NCBI GenBank assembly: GCA_016931995.1
Contig: JAFGDS010000070.1
Span: forward strand, 1-64,000
Length of the DNA: 64,000 nt
Direction of reading: 5' to 3'
Source: Pirellulales bacterium
GTDB taxonomy: Bacteria; Planctomycetota; Planctomycetia; Pirellulales; Thermoguttaceae
Below, piece after piece: positions 1 to 9,224 of this stretch. Numbering within the stretch: the stretch's first letter is position 1; every line of letters begins with the position of its first letter. A program made the translations under genes and the position numbers. The notes under the pieces were generated by a model. It saw nothing but the letters and a program-made list of their open reading frames with translations, was not told the DNA's origin and did no database searches.

Positions 1-22
1 TCAGATCGGCTCGGAGAGGTAG

Positions 23-44
23 CGTGTCCGTCCGCCGGCGTTTG
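23..44 (+). repeat. Direct repeat, left copy, flanking the SPL-like gene
   Basis: A 22-23 base block (AGCGTGTCCGTCCGCCGGCG and two more bases) recurs at 1536-1558 with two mismatches, in the same orientation. The two copies bracket the SPL-like gene. They could be a duplication scar or members of a local repeat family. Confidence 0.45.
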
Positions 45-256
45 CTGTAGGCCGCTCGAACCGTCACCGTGGCTGGCTGTGCGTCCAACCAGTGGCGAGC
101 GGCCCGTTCCTTGAAGGCGGCCTGGCCTCGTCGCAGTGAGCAATCGCCGCGCGGCCTGCTGGCCGCTGCCGCCGTCGCTTCGCCGGGCGGATTTGCGCGG
201 CCTACCCCGAGGCCGAGGTTGTCGAGGCATTCGACACGCCGCACAATCGCATTGAC

Positions 257-1240
257 TTGGGCACGGCCGATCCGCTGCAATTGCACGAACAGGGCAAGCG
301 GACGCTTGTATTGGGCGAGCATCGCAGCGCGGTGCTATTCAGTGAAGAAGCAGGCAACTCCTGTCCGAACTATTGGCATTTCTCGCCTTACGGCTTCTGC
401 CCCTACGGTTGCCACTACTGCTATCTCGCCGGCACGCCGGGCGTCTGGTTCTCGCCGACGGTGAAGGTTTTCCTCAATCTGGAGGAGATTTTGGCGGAAG
501 TGGACCGCACGGCCAATCAGATTGGCCGTCCGACCGCATTCTATCTGGGCAAGCTCCAAGACGGTCTGGCCCTGGAACCGCTCAGCGGCTACGCGCGGAC
601 GATGATTCCTTTCTTCGCCCAGCATCCGTGTGCCCGCATGGTCATCCTGACCAAGAGCGCCAACGTTGAGAATCTGCTCGACCTCGATCATGCCAGCCGA
701 ACGACATTGTCCTGGACGGTGAACGCCCCGGAAATTGTGCAGCGGTTCGAGACGAACACGCCCGCGATCACCGATCGTATCGACGCCATGCGGCGATGCG
801 CCCAGGCCGGCTATCCCGTGCGTGCCGTGCTGATGCCGATTATTCCGGTGGGCGATTGGCGAGAGACCTATGGGCGTTTCATTGTGACGCTTCTCGAATC
901 CGTCCCCTTGTCGCGGATCACGCTCGGCTTGATCTGCTCGTACCCACAAGCCCAACGACTGATGGAACTCAAGCTCGGCCGCGAGAACGCGATTTCGTTG
1001 TTGCTTGCGTCTCCCCTCGCCCGGAACGGGAGAGGGGCCGGGCGTGAAGGCGGTGAGAGGTCGGACGACGGCCGAATTCGCTTTGGTCGTGCGACCCGCG
1101 AAGAGGTCTATCGCTATCTAATCGGCTGTATTCGGCGGCACCGCCCCGATCTGGAGATCGGCCTTTGCCTGGAAGACGAGGCGATGTTCGCGGCACTGGA
1201 CCTGACAGGGAGCATGGGACGCTGCAACTGCGTGCTTTGA
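257..1240 (+). pseudogene. Spore photoproduct lyase-like radical SAM protein, 5' end uncertain
   Basis: The protein reads as an SPL-family radical SAM enzyme. These use a 4Fe-4S cluster and S-adenosylmethionine, classically to repair spore photoproduct in UV-damaged DNA. The cluster motif CPYGCHYC (CX3CX2C) is visible near residue 48, followed by YLAGTPG and the family block FYLGKLQDGLALEPL. Codons with clear family character (YPEAEVVEAFDTPHN) continue upstream to about position 194, but no ATG, GTG or TTG lies in frame between the stop at 137 and the TTG at 257. The N-terminus is therefore probably broken by a frameshift or lost. Residues about 252-274 (ASPLARNGRGAGREGGER) come from a palindromic repeat of the CCCCTCTCCC family inserted in frame. 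Whether the protein is functional is open. Confidence 0.7.
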
Positions 1241-1985
1241 GGGCCTGGCAAGAGATGGACGCCGATCAGAACGATTCTCGGGACATGCCCCGCCTGCTCG
1301 AACCGGGATGGGTTTCCGCTCCATCTCAGACAAGGCGGTTCTGGGAGTATCTTCATCGCTGGCGAGTGTCCTTGTTCCATCAGTGCATTCGAGAGGCTCG
1401 TGGGAACACGCGGCCGCCTCCAGGTCAGCCTGGAGCATCCTGGACGCCCGCTCGGCCCATGTGCCCGACCAAAGCAACCCCGTTCGCCCCGGCAGCCAGT
1501 TGCTGAGGATTGCGGCGAGGTCGTCTCGTAGCGGCAGCGTGTCCGTCCGTCGGCGCTTCGAGTACGCCCTCACTCCAGCAGCAGCACAGCCGAGAGTCAG
1601 AGCGTTTACCTTTACCCGTTACCTAACCCATACTCTCATAACCCCTGGTACAGAAAACGGGGGCAGGTCACATCAACACGACTGGACAGTACCATGCCTT
1701 CCTCCTGACGCCCTTGCCGGAACCGTCCACAATCGTTCTTCTCACCATCGGTCTTGTCGGTCTCCTCGCCCGCACATGTCAACGGCAGATGCGAGTCGTG
1801 TGGCATAGTGGCGGCTACGGTAAATAACCAGTTGCTGATGTGATCGGTCATGGTCCGTAGACACTCGTCACACATGGATCAGCTTTTGGGGAGCAGGCCA
1901 GGAGCATATCCGATGATCGTCGTCTGTGTCCCAAGATGGTCCGCGTGGCTTCGTCGTCTTTGACCTGAACCCATGATGCTTGTGA
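1241..1985. other. Long stretch without a recognisable gene
   Basis: No open frame here has a ribosome binding site or recognisable protein motif. Apart from the direct repeat at 1536-1558 the segment looks like decayed sequence leading into the carA fragment. A degenerate former gene cannot be excluded. Confidence 0.4.
1536..1558 (+). repeat. Direct repeat, right copy, flanking the SPL-like gene
   Basis: This matches 23-44 with two mismatches and has the same orientation. It lies about 300 bases past the stop of the SPL-like gene. Confidence 0.45.
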
Positions 1986-2135
1986 TTGGAAGTGACGCAC
2001 GTCAATCTGAACGACGGCACGGTCGAGGGCCTTGCCCATCGCCGCCATCCGGCCTTCTGCGTCCAATACCACCCCGAGGTCTCGGCCGGCCCCCACGACA
2101 GCAGCTACCTGTTCGCCCGGTTCCGGGAAATGCTG
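1986..2135 (+). pseudogene. carA: Fragment of carbamoyl-phosphate synthase small subunit (3' end)
   Basis: Fifty codons read as the C-terminal end of CarA, the glutaminase subunit that feeds ammonia to carbamoyl phosphate synthesis for pyrimidines and arginine. Recognisable blocks are [22 protein letters not shown] (with the His and Glu of the glutamine amidotransferase catalytic triad) and [13 protein letters not shown] stop codon directly precedes the homology (TGA at 1983), and no stop follows at the usual CarA end. The catalytic Cys region and the whole N-terminal domain are absent. This is a remnant, not a working gene; an intact carA is expected elsewhere in the genome. Confidence 0.8.
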
Positions 2136-2332
2136 GGCCTAGGTCCCGTGCGGCGAGTCGGCGCATGCGGGGGGTACTTGCGCCGTGGTTTCCGGATGCC
2201 CTTGGCGGTACGTGGCGCTCGGGTTGTTCGTCAGACGCGGTACCATCCGGTTGGAGGAGGTTCTTTGCGGCGCCGTGGGGGTTTGCTATCATGGACGCCG
2301 TCTTGAACCTTGTCCTCGAGGAGGCAGCCGCC

Positions 2333-5300
2333 ATGTGTGATGGGATGACGTTGTGCCGCAACTTCGCTGCGTTGTCTTTGAGGTCGATGCGGCGGAACTG
2401 GATGTCTGGACTCTGCTTCGCCCTCTGCCTGGGCGTTCTGACGCGCGCCGCAACGGCTTGCGCCGTGCCGATTATTGAAGGTCCCGTGTATTGGTCCACG
2501 GCAACCGGCGATTGGTCCACGTCGGACAACTGGGAGGGAGGCGAGCCCACTTCCGAAATCGACGCCGCCATCGTCAACGGCGGGACCGCCCGCGTCACGC
2601 AATTGGACGAAGCCTGCCGTTATCTCTACCTTGGCGATTCCAGAATAGGAACCTCCGGAGCGGTCGAATTGACCGGCGGCTCCCTCTCCGCCTCGATCGA
2701 GTACGTTGGCGCCTATGGAACGGGATCGTTCACGCAATCGGGCGGAACCAACGTCGTTCTGGATAGTCTTTGTCTCGGGTACGACGGCGCGAGCGACGGC
2801 ACGTACAATCTCAACGGCGGAACGCTCGTCCTGAAATCGCTCACGAGGGGTTCGGGCAACGCGACGTTCAACTTTGGCGGGGGAACGCTCCAGGCCAGCA
2901 GCCGTCTCGCGACGAATCTGCCCTTCGAACTGACGGCGACCGGCGGCAACGCCAACGTCGACACGTCTCGTTTCTCGGTCGAGCTCTCCGGCGTCTTGTC
3001 CAACGCGGGAGGGCTCACCAAGCGTGGCTCGGGCACGCTGACGCTGACGGGCGACAACACATACAGCGGCGGCACAACGCTTGTTGAAGGCCAACTCTGC
3101 ATCGGGAGCCCCACGGCGCTGGGCACGGGGACCTTCACGATCGGAGGGTCCGGACCGTGCGAGATCGTCGCCCCGACGAACGTCTACGTCACGTTGTCGG
3201 ACAACCCGATGGCGTGGAACGGCGATTTCACTTTCGGAAACAGTCCGAGCCTGAATCTCGGCGCCGGCTCCGTCACCCTCGGCGCGGATGTCGTGCTCAC
3301 GTCCAAGCTGAACACGTTGACCGTGGAGGGCGTGATCAGCGGGGACCACGCGCTGACGAAAACCGGCAGCGGCTATTTGAATTTGTACGGCGAAAACACG
3401 TTTGCTGGCGGGCTTACATTCCGGGAAGGGGAATTGCGCATTAACAATGGCCAAGCGATCGGCACGGGCACGTTCACCATCGGTGGGACGAATCATCGCA
3501 TGTTAGTCAACACGTCGGACGACCGCGTTACGCTGTCGAACAACAATCCCATCGTTTTCACTGGCACAAACGTCGAATTCAAAGGCAAGGACTTCGACTT
3601 CGGCAGCGGACCGGTGACGATCGCGCAGGGCAACCCTTGGCTGAGCATCTACGGCGAGACCGTCACGATCCGCGGCCCGATCGACGGAGACGGCGGTCTG
3701 ATCCTGAGCAACGGAGGGCACTTCGGCACGCTCGTCCTCGCCGGCGACAACGCGTATCGCGGTGGGACCCGCGTCCACCACGGTTACCTCGACTCCGACG
3801 ACAGATTTGCCATCTATAACACGCTGCTCGTCGCCAAACCCCGTTCGCTTCCCGGCTTCGACGCTCCGGGCAACATTACGGTGGAGTATCGGGGCATGTT
3901 GGCCGTCCGCTACGGCGGCGCCGACGAGTGGACTGCGGCCGACGTGCAAACACTTCGGGCGAAAGTGTCGTTCGACGCCGACGCCATTCTGGGATTCGAC
4001 ACGACGAACGCCCTGGGCGGCGCCACCTTCCCCGGCAGCATTACCGGCGGCATCGGCATCGCGAAGCTCGGCGAGAACACCCTTTCGCTCCCCGCCGCCC
4101 ATGCGTTCACCGGCGGTACTATCGTGACCGCCGGCACGCTCGAGCTCACGTCGGGCGACAATCCTCTTTCCACGACGGGCGCCATTACGATCCACGGCGG
4201 AACGCTGGATCTCGGCGGCAACTCCCAGACGACCTCCGGCAACGTCATCATTCGCGGCGGCAGTCTCCGAAACGGCGTTCTCGAAACGTCCGGCAATGTG
4301 ATCATCAACGGCGGCGCTATCCACGACGCGATCCTGCGGAAAAGCGGAGGCAAATTCGATGCCCGGACCGGAACGGTTTCGGCCGGGCTAGCCGACGGCG
4401 CGAGCCCCGCGGGGCTCTCGAAATCCACCAAGGACACGCTGATTCTCAGCGGCGTCAATACGTACACGAACGGCACGTTTGTTGCGGACGGCACGCTGCT
4501 GGTTACCCGTCCCGCCGCGCTGCCCGGCTACAATACGCCCGGCAAAGTAAGCGTGTACGGCGGCGATGCCGGGGTGTTGGCCATTCGCTACGGCGGCGAC
4601 GCCAATTGGTCGTCGGCCGACGCGGACGCGCTCTTGGCCAACGCCTCGTTCGTGGCCAGCTCCACGAGATACGCGTATCTGGGATTCGACACAACGGACG
4701 CGCCGGGGGGCGCGACGTACGGAGGCCCGATCGCCGGGAAGGTCGGCATTTCCAAGCTTGGGGCCAATAGCTTGACCCTTTCCGGCTCGAACACGTATCT
4801 CGGCGGCACCCGCGTGAGCGAGGGGACGCTCATTCTCGACGGCGATGGCTCGTCGTCGGTCACCGGTTGGGGAGCGGTTGTCGTGACCTCGGGGGCAACG
4901 CTCGCCGGCTCGGGAGTCATGGACGGACGACTCACGGTCGCGGGCACGCTCTCGCCGGGAGAGGACACGGGGATCCTCAAGGTCAACAATCTCGTGACAT
5001 TCCAGAGCGAAGCCGCCTTCGAAGTCGACGTGAACGGCCTCGCGGTTGGCGCGCAGTACGACCAGTTGGCGACAACCAAACAGGTGTCTTTGGCGGGGTC
5101 GCTGACGGTGCGCTTTGGCGATTTCGCGCCGACCGGACACGACATCCTCTTTCTGATCAACAACACGGGAACGGACCGCAATTCGGGCGCGTTTCAATAC
5201 GCCGACGATGCGAGGATCGGCACGTTCAACGGCTGCGACTGGTACATCACCTACGATGCCCACAACGGCGCCGCGCCGAGCCTCGACGGCGGCAATGACG

Positions 5301-5404
5301 TGGCGATCCACAGTGTGCCCGAACCGGCCTCCCTCGTTCTTCTCGGCCTGGGCGCGGCCAGTCTCATCGCCTTCGTCCGGCGGCAACGAAAACAGACCGC
5401 GTGA
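2333..5404 (+). CDS. Autotransporter-associated beta-strand repeat protein with PEP-CTERM anchor
   Basis: A 1023-residue exported protein. The start is set by GAGGAGG ending eight bases before ATG at 2333; an in-frame extension upstream has no family character. An N-terminal hydrophobic segment (LCFALCLGVLTRAATA, about residues 24-39) is the signal peptide. The body is made of Gly/Thr/Asn-rich repeats such as LTGDNTYSGGTTL, LSGVNTYTNGTF and LSGSNTYLGGTRV, the beta-strand repeat typical of autotransporter-like passenger domains. The C-terminus is a PEP-CTERM signal: VPEPASLVLLGL, a hydrophobic stretch and a basic tail. Such proteins are sorted by an exosortase, which is not in this window. A role at the cell surface or in extracellular matrix is inferred from family only. 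Confidence 0.85.
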   Translation: MCDGMTLCRNFAALSLRSMRRNWMSGLCFALCLGVLTRAATACAVPIIEGPVYWSTATGDWSTSDNWEGGEPTSEIDAAIVNGGTARVTQLDEACRYLYLGDSRIGTSGAVELTGGSLSASIEYVGAYGTGSFTQSGGTNVVLDSLCLGYDGASDGTYNLNGGTLVLKSLTRGSGNATFNFGGGTLQASSRLATNLPFELTATGGNANVDTSRFSVELSGVLSNAGGLTKRGSGTLTLTGDNTYSGGTTLVEGQLCIGSPTALGTGTFTIGGSGPCEIVAPTNVYVTLSDNPMAWNGDFTFGNSPSLNLGAGSVTLGADVVLTSKLNTLTVEGVISGDHALTKTGSGYLNLYGENTFAGGLTFREGELRINNGQAIGTGTFTIGGTNHRMLVNTSDDRVTLSNNNPIVFTGTNVEFKGKDFDFGSGPVTIAQGNPWLSIYGETVTIRGPIDGDGGLILSNGGHFGTLVLAGDNAYRGGTRVHHGYLDSDDRFAIYNTLLVAKPRSLPGFDAPGNITVEYRGMLAVRYGGADEWTAADVQTLRAKVSFDADAILGFDTTNALGGATFPGSITGGIGIAKLGENTLSLPAAHAFTGGTIVTAGTLELTSGDNPLSTTGAITIHGGTLDLGGNSQTTSGNVIIRGGSLRNGVLETSGNVIINGGAIHDAILRKSGGKFDARTGTVSAGLADGASPAGLSKSTKDTLILSGVNTYTNGTFVADGTLLVTRPAALPGYNTPGKVSVYGGDAGVLAIRYGGDANWSSADADALLANASFVASSTRYAYLGFDTTDAPGGATYGGPIAGKVGISKLGANSLTLSGSNTYLGGTRVSEGTLILDGDGSSSVTGWGAVVVTSGATLAGSGVMDGRLTVAGTLSPGEDTGILKVNNLVTFQSEAAFEVDVNGLAVGAQYDQLATTKQVSLAGSLTVRFGDFAPTGHDILFLINNTGTDRNSGAFQYADDARIGTFNGCDWYITYDAHNGAAPSLDGGNDVAIHSVPEPASLVLLGLGAASLIAFVRRQRKQTA

Positions 5405-5697
5405 CGCGGGGCGCGGCGGTCCAGGATGGATGGATTCCCGCCGGGCGTATTCCGGGCCGGTCCGACTGGGGGGTGTCAGCTCGCGACGGTGCTTGACTGC
5501 GCGGCGAACATCGGGTACGCTTTTGTGTTTCGACGCGGCCTGCAAGCCCCCTTTTCCGCTTCGGGGGAAGCTCCAGGGCACACGGGTGGCGACGGCGCGG
5601 CGGAAGGTGTCCGGGGCGTGCAAAAACTCGCCTCTGTGCCGCCGCGCCGCCGCGAGGCTTGACAGAGCTCGAACGATGACAATACTTTAGGTCGGCC
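5405..5697. other. Intergenic region before tRNA-Ile
   Basis: No gene, strong promoter or terminator stands out in this stretch between the PEP-CTERM gene and the tRNA. Confidence 0.4.
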
Positions 5698-5772
5698 GGG
5701 CGCATAGCTCAGTTGGTTTAGAGCGCGTCCCTGATAAGGACGAGGTCCGAGGTTCGAATCCTCGTGCGCCCA
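5698..5772 (+). tRNA. tRNA-Ile (anticodon GAT)
   Basis: A complete cloverleaf of 75 bases. The acceptor stem GGGCGCA pairs with TGCGCCC. The D arm is GCTC/GAGC, and the anticodon stem CGTCC/GGACG closes the loop CTGATAA with anticodon GAT. The T arm is CGAGG-TTCGAAT-CCTCG and the discriminator base is A. The CCA end is not encoded. The gene stands alone, outside any rRNA operon visible here. Confidence 0.97.
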
Positions 5773-5983
5773 CTCGACGCAAAACCCGCCGAAATCAACT
5801 CTTGAACCGCCGGCCGTCGGTTGTCCACGGCCTTCGGTCGGCATCGGGCCGCCGGAGGATCCTCGGAGCGTCCCGGGGAGATGCGGTCTTGCCGGCCCGT
5901 GCCCGATCCCGCGGCAAAAACGGACCGGCGCGTCCGATCCTCGCCCAGCCGTCGCGCAGTGCTGAATCACTTGTGTTTCCGAG

Positions 5984-6000
5984 CACTGGCAGAGCCAGTG
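5984..6000 (+). repeat. Family B palindrome (CACTGGC-GCCAGTG)
   Basis: Perfect 7-bp inverted repeat CACTGGCAGAGCCAGTG with a GGCACAC flank. It sits about 50 bases before the start of the gene at 6048. Confidence 0.8.
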
Positions 6001-6047
6001 GCACACGCTGGAAGTAGGTCATGCCGTCTTCACCCCGCGGAGAGACG

Positions 6048-8198
6048 ATGAGGTTGCCGGCGCTCGCATGTGGGCTCCTTCTCGCGTTATGCGGCGCCGC
6101 GCGCGGCGGGGATGCGGCGCCCGCCGACGCCGGCGATCCGGCAAAAACGGTCCGACCGATTCCGGCGTCGGCGCTCACCCCGAAGCCGTCCGCCCCGGCG
6201 TCCCTCGGATTGATCAAGAAGTACCACGATTCGGTCCGGCGATGGGAGACGGTGGTCTCGCCTCGGGTAAGGCCCGTGCCGGAACGTTCGGGCCAACTCT
6301 ATCTCGGCCTGCCCCAGCACACCGAGGACGACGTGCGGCCCACCGCGTACGCCGCCATGGCGCTCGGCTTCCTCGCGGTGTACGAACCGCCGGGCGTAAA
6401 CGTCGATCCAAAGGATCGCGAGGCGTGGCGCGAGACGGCGATCGGACTGTTGCGCTATCTGACGTCCAGCCACGTCTCCGCCGGCGGGACGTGCGTCAAT
6501 GGCAAACCCTGGGGCAACCAGTGGCAATCGGCCATGTGGGCCCGAGCCGCCGGGATGGGCGGCTGGTTCTTGTGGGACGACCTGGACGCGGACCTCCAGA
6601 CCGCGGTGGCCCAGCTGGTCGAGTTCGAGGCCGACCGTTTTCTCCGCGCAGCGCCCCGAAGCCAATTGCGCAACAACACCGGCGCGGAGGAGAATGCTTG
6701 GAACGCGTTGGTCACCTCGCTGGCGTGCAACATGATGCCGGCGCATCCCCGCGCGAAGGCGTGGGAGGAAGCGGCGATTCGCTATCTCTACAACAGCTTC
6801 TCCGTGGCCGCCGACGCCCGCGACGAAACGCCGGGCGATTGGGGCCGCGCGGTCAAGGACTGGGTCAATACCGTCAACGCCCACGACGACTTCACGCTGG
6901 AGAACCACGGCCTGGTGCACATGGGTTATCTGAAAAACACGGCTTCGGAAGTCCAGGAGTGCCTGTTGCCGTGGCTTCTGGCGGGTCGGAAAGCCCCGGC
7001 GGCGTGCATGCACCACATGCCCGAGGTGTTGGAGCTGCTGATCGACTGCATGGCGTGGGACGGCGGTCCGCTGTACTTCGCCGGCACGGACTGGAAGATC
7101 TACCACGAGCAAAGCTGCGAAATCGTGTTGTACGCGATGCAACGCCTTCTGGCGGGCGACCGCCGGGCCGCGTTTCTGGAGAACACCGCCATCGAGTGGA
7201 TCGCCCGGCAGCAAAAGGCCGAGGGTGGATTCTACAACGTCCGGCGCGACCTGGAATACGGCGGCCTGTGCGCGACCCGATTGATCGCGTGTTGCTTGGC
7301 GCACGGCGTCGTCGACGCGGCGCCGACCGTGCCCATCACGGCGGACGAGTTCGACCGGTTGGCCAGCGGGACGCGCCATTTCGTGGCGGGCAAGGCCGTG
7401 GTGCACCGCACGCCCACGAAGCTCGCCTCGTTCGCTTGGGCCCAAAAGCGAATGGCCCTGGCGATGCCGCGCGAGGGCAACTGGGTGATCTGGCCCCACT
7501 TTTCCTCGTATCTGGGCGTTGTGGACGGGCAGGATTCCTCGGAGCGGAACGTCTGGCTGACGCGCATCGACGTGGACGCGCGACCAAACGCATTTCGCGT
7601 CTCGGGCACGCTCGCGCGATGCCAGGGCAGGCTGGCGCAGGACTTCTTCTTCGCCTCGCCCCCGGGAGACTTCACGGTCTACGTCGAGCGGCTGCGCATC
7701 GACGAGGGCTTTCGCCTCGCGTCGCGCGAGACCGGCGTGGTGGGCCTGGAGTACGCCCTGGGGTCGAACCACCGCACGCTGCACGGACCGTGGGGCGCGA
7801 GAAAAACCACCAGCTATGGCGGCAAGGCAGCCGTCCACGTCTTGGAAGGCAATTGGCTCAATATCGACGACCAAGTCGGCTACGTGGTTCTCCGCTCCGA
7901 CAATCGGCTAAATGTGATCCGCTACCACGACGAGAGCCGGGGGGTCGGCCGCGTGCCCCAGTTGCAGGAATGGATCAGCCTGGTGGGCGAGGCCGACCCC
8001 GTCGCCCTTCCCGCGTCAAGCTGGGCCTGCGTGGTTACCTTCCTCAACAAAACGGCCAAGGACACCGCGAAACTTGCCGAAACCGCGCGACTGGAGGTGG
8101 ACGGCGACAAGGCGACCTGCCGGATGGGCGAGGACGAGATTTCGGTCAGCTTTGGGGGACAGACGGGGCATCCTGGGGAAAGCGACGGATCTCCGTGA
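6048..8198 (+). CDS. Secreted alpha/alpha-toroid-like protein, possible polysaccharide lyase or related
   Basis: A 716-residue protein. Start ATG 6048 is chosen because GGAGAG lies just upstream and the next residues form a signal peptide (LPALACGLLLALCGAARG); an ATG at 6021 is possible. The first 430 residues are helical and rich in Trp and aromatics (NQWQSAMWARAAGMGGWF, NNTGAEENAWNALV, NAHDDFTLENHGLVHMGY), as in toroid-fold lyases and glycosidases. The second half looks beta-rich (WVIWPHFSSYLGVVDG onward). This resembles the two-part build of polysaccharide lyases such as the heparinase or hyaluronate-lyase types. No specific family could be fixed, and substrate and reaction are unknown. 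It follows a tRNA and precedes a ribosomal cluster, so it appears to be its own unit. Confidence 0.5.
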   Translation: MRLPALACGLLLALCGAARGGDAAPADAGDPAKTVRPIPASALTPKPSAPASLGLIKKYHDSVRRWETVVSPRVRPVPERSGQLYLGLPQHTEDDVRPTAYAAMALGFLAVYEPPGVNVDPKDREAWRETAIGLLRYLTSSHVSAGGTCVNGKPWGNQWQSAMWARAAGMGGWFLWDDLDADLQTAVAQLVEFEADRFLRAAPRSQLRNNTGAEENAWNALVTSLACNMMPAHPRAKAWEEAAIRYLYNSFSVAADARDETPGDWGRAVKDWVNTVNAHDDFTLENHGLVHMGYLKNTASEVQECLLPWLLAGRKAPAACMHHMPEVLELLIDCMAWDGGPLYFAGTDWKIYHEQSCEIVLYAMQRLLAGDRRAAFLENTAIEWIARQQKAEGGFYNVRRDLEYGGLCATRLIACCLAHGVVDAAPTVPITADEFDRLASGTRHFVAGKAVVHRTPTKLASFAWAQKRMALAMPREGNWVIWPHFSSYLGVVDGQDSSERNVWLTRIDVDARPNAFRVSGTLARCQGRLAQDFFFASPPGDFTVYVERLRIDEGFRLASRETGVVGLEYALGSNHRTLHGPWGARKTTSYGGKAAVHVLEGNWLNIDDQVGYVVLRSDNRLNVIRYHDESRGVGRVPQLQEWISLVGEADPVALPASSWACVVTFLNKTAKDTAKLAETARLEVDGDKATCRMGEDEISVSFGGQTGHPGESDGSP

Positions 8199-8540
8199 GG
8201 TCCAGGCGAAAACGGTCGTTTCTCCCTCCAGAAGAGGGCTTGGTGAGGCATCCCGCTGCGGGGACGTTGCCAACCGTTCCGCGGCGATTCCTCGTGGCGC
8301 TGCCCCTACCCCTCTCCCAAAGGGACAGAATAATGATGGTCCATCCCCCTCGAACCGACGCGGGGGTGGGGAACGTCTGGCGGACTCGCTGGGGGCGCGA
8401 TTTGGGGAGAATTCGGACAGGGTGGGGTTGAATCGGACGCCGATTCGGGCAAAATAGAAGATTCGCCGCCCATGGCTTCGGATTGCCCGGCGGCCACGAG
8501 GATGCTCTGGTTGCCTATCGTCTTTGTTCGAGGATACCCC
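8199..8540. other. Intergenic region with repeat debris
   Basis: Non-coding. It contains a degenerate family C palindrome near 8307-8329 (CCCCTCTCCCAAAGGGA) and a GC-rich block around 8344-8380. The L25 ribosome binding site lies at its right end. Confidence 0.5.
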
Positions 8541-9179
8541 ATGGCGGAAACACTCCAGGTTGGACTTCGCGACAGCCGCGGAAAACGGAACGCGCGCCGG
8601 ATGCGCAAGGGCGGCGCGATTCCGGCCATCTTGTACGGTCACGGCCAGGACTGCGTCGCCTTGTCGGTACCCGCCGACGCGATGGGCGCGGCGCTGCGTC
8701 ACGGCAGCCGCGTGGTCGAGTTGGCTGGCGCGGTCACGGAGAGCGCGCTGATCCGCGAGTTGCAGTGGGACACGTGGGGAACGCGGCTATTGCACATCGA
8801 CTTCACCCGCGTCTCGGCGGACGAGATGGTCACCGTCACCGTGGCGGTGGAACTGCGGGGCGAGGCGCCGGGCGTGAAGGCCGGCGGCATGATCGAGCAT
8901 TTTGTTCACGAGGTCGAGATCGAGTGCCTGGCGACGGCCGTGCCGGACAAGCTGGCCGTGAACGTCAACCACCTCGAGCTGGGCGGCGGCGTCACGGTGG
9001 CCGATCTGCCGTTGCCCCAGGGAGCCAGGTGTTTGGACGACCCGGAAACGGTGGTGGTCCAATGCGTGTTGCCGACCGAGGCGCCCGAGGAACAGGCCGT
9101 CGAGGGGGCCGAGGGCGAGGCCGAACCGGAAGTGATCGGCGGCCGCAAGGAGAAAGAAGAGGAGTCCGAGGAGGGCTAG
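8541..9179 (+). CDS. rplY: 50S ribosomal protein L25 / general stress protein Ctc
   Basis: A 212-residue protein of the long L25/Ctc type, which binds 5S rRNA in the large subunit. The start ATG 8541 follows GAGGA by seven bases. The N-terminal L25 domain begins LQVGLRDSRGKRNARRMRKG and includes IPAILYG. The C-terminal TL5/Ctc domain contains LHIDFTRVSADEMV and EVEIECLATAVPDKL. The last 35 residues are an acidic Glu-rich tail. It heads a cluster with pth, rpsF, ssb and rplI, a common order in planctomycetes and related groups. Confidence 0.95.
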   Translation: MAETLQVGLRDSRGKRNARRMRKGGAIPAILYGHGQDCVALSVPADAMGAALRHGSRVVELAGAVTESALIRELQWDTWGTRLLHIDFTRVSADEMVTVTVAVELRGEAPGVKAGGMIEHFVHEVEIECLATAVPDKLAVNVNHLELGGGVTVADLPLPQGARCLDDPETVVVQCVLPTEAPEEQAVEGAEGEAEPEVIGGRKEKEEESEEG

Positions 9180-9224
9180 GTTTCGTGGCATGGCCCCCAG
9201 GGCGATTGCGGGGGAGCGCATCCG

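Noticed and set aside
2231-3496. Long leftward open frame of 421 codons opposite the PEP-CTERM gene
   Set aside because: It lies antisense to clear autotransporter repeats, has Arg-rich biased composition from GC-skewed codons, and shows no motif.
5476-6006. Leftward frame containing AHEDSNLGPRPYQGRALNQL
   Set aside because: This is the translation of the antisense of tRNA-Ile, a well-known annotation artefact. The cloverleaf on the plus strand explains the sequence.
6087-7874. Long leftward frame of 595 codons opposite the toroid-like gene
   Set aside because: Mirror of a GC-rich gene with third-position bias. There is no ribosome binding site or family block, and the plus strand has a signal peptide and ribosome binding site.
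8344-8460. Possible rRNA or riboswitch fragment before rplY
   Set aside because: No conserved RNA motif could be recognised; the block looks like degenerate GC-rich repeat sequence.
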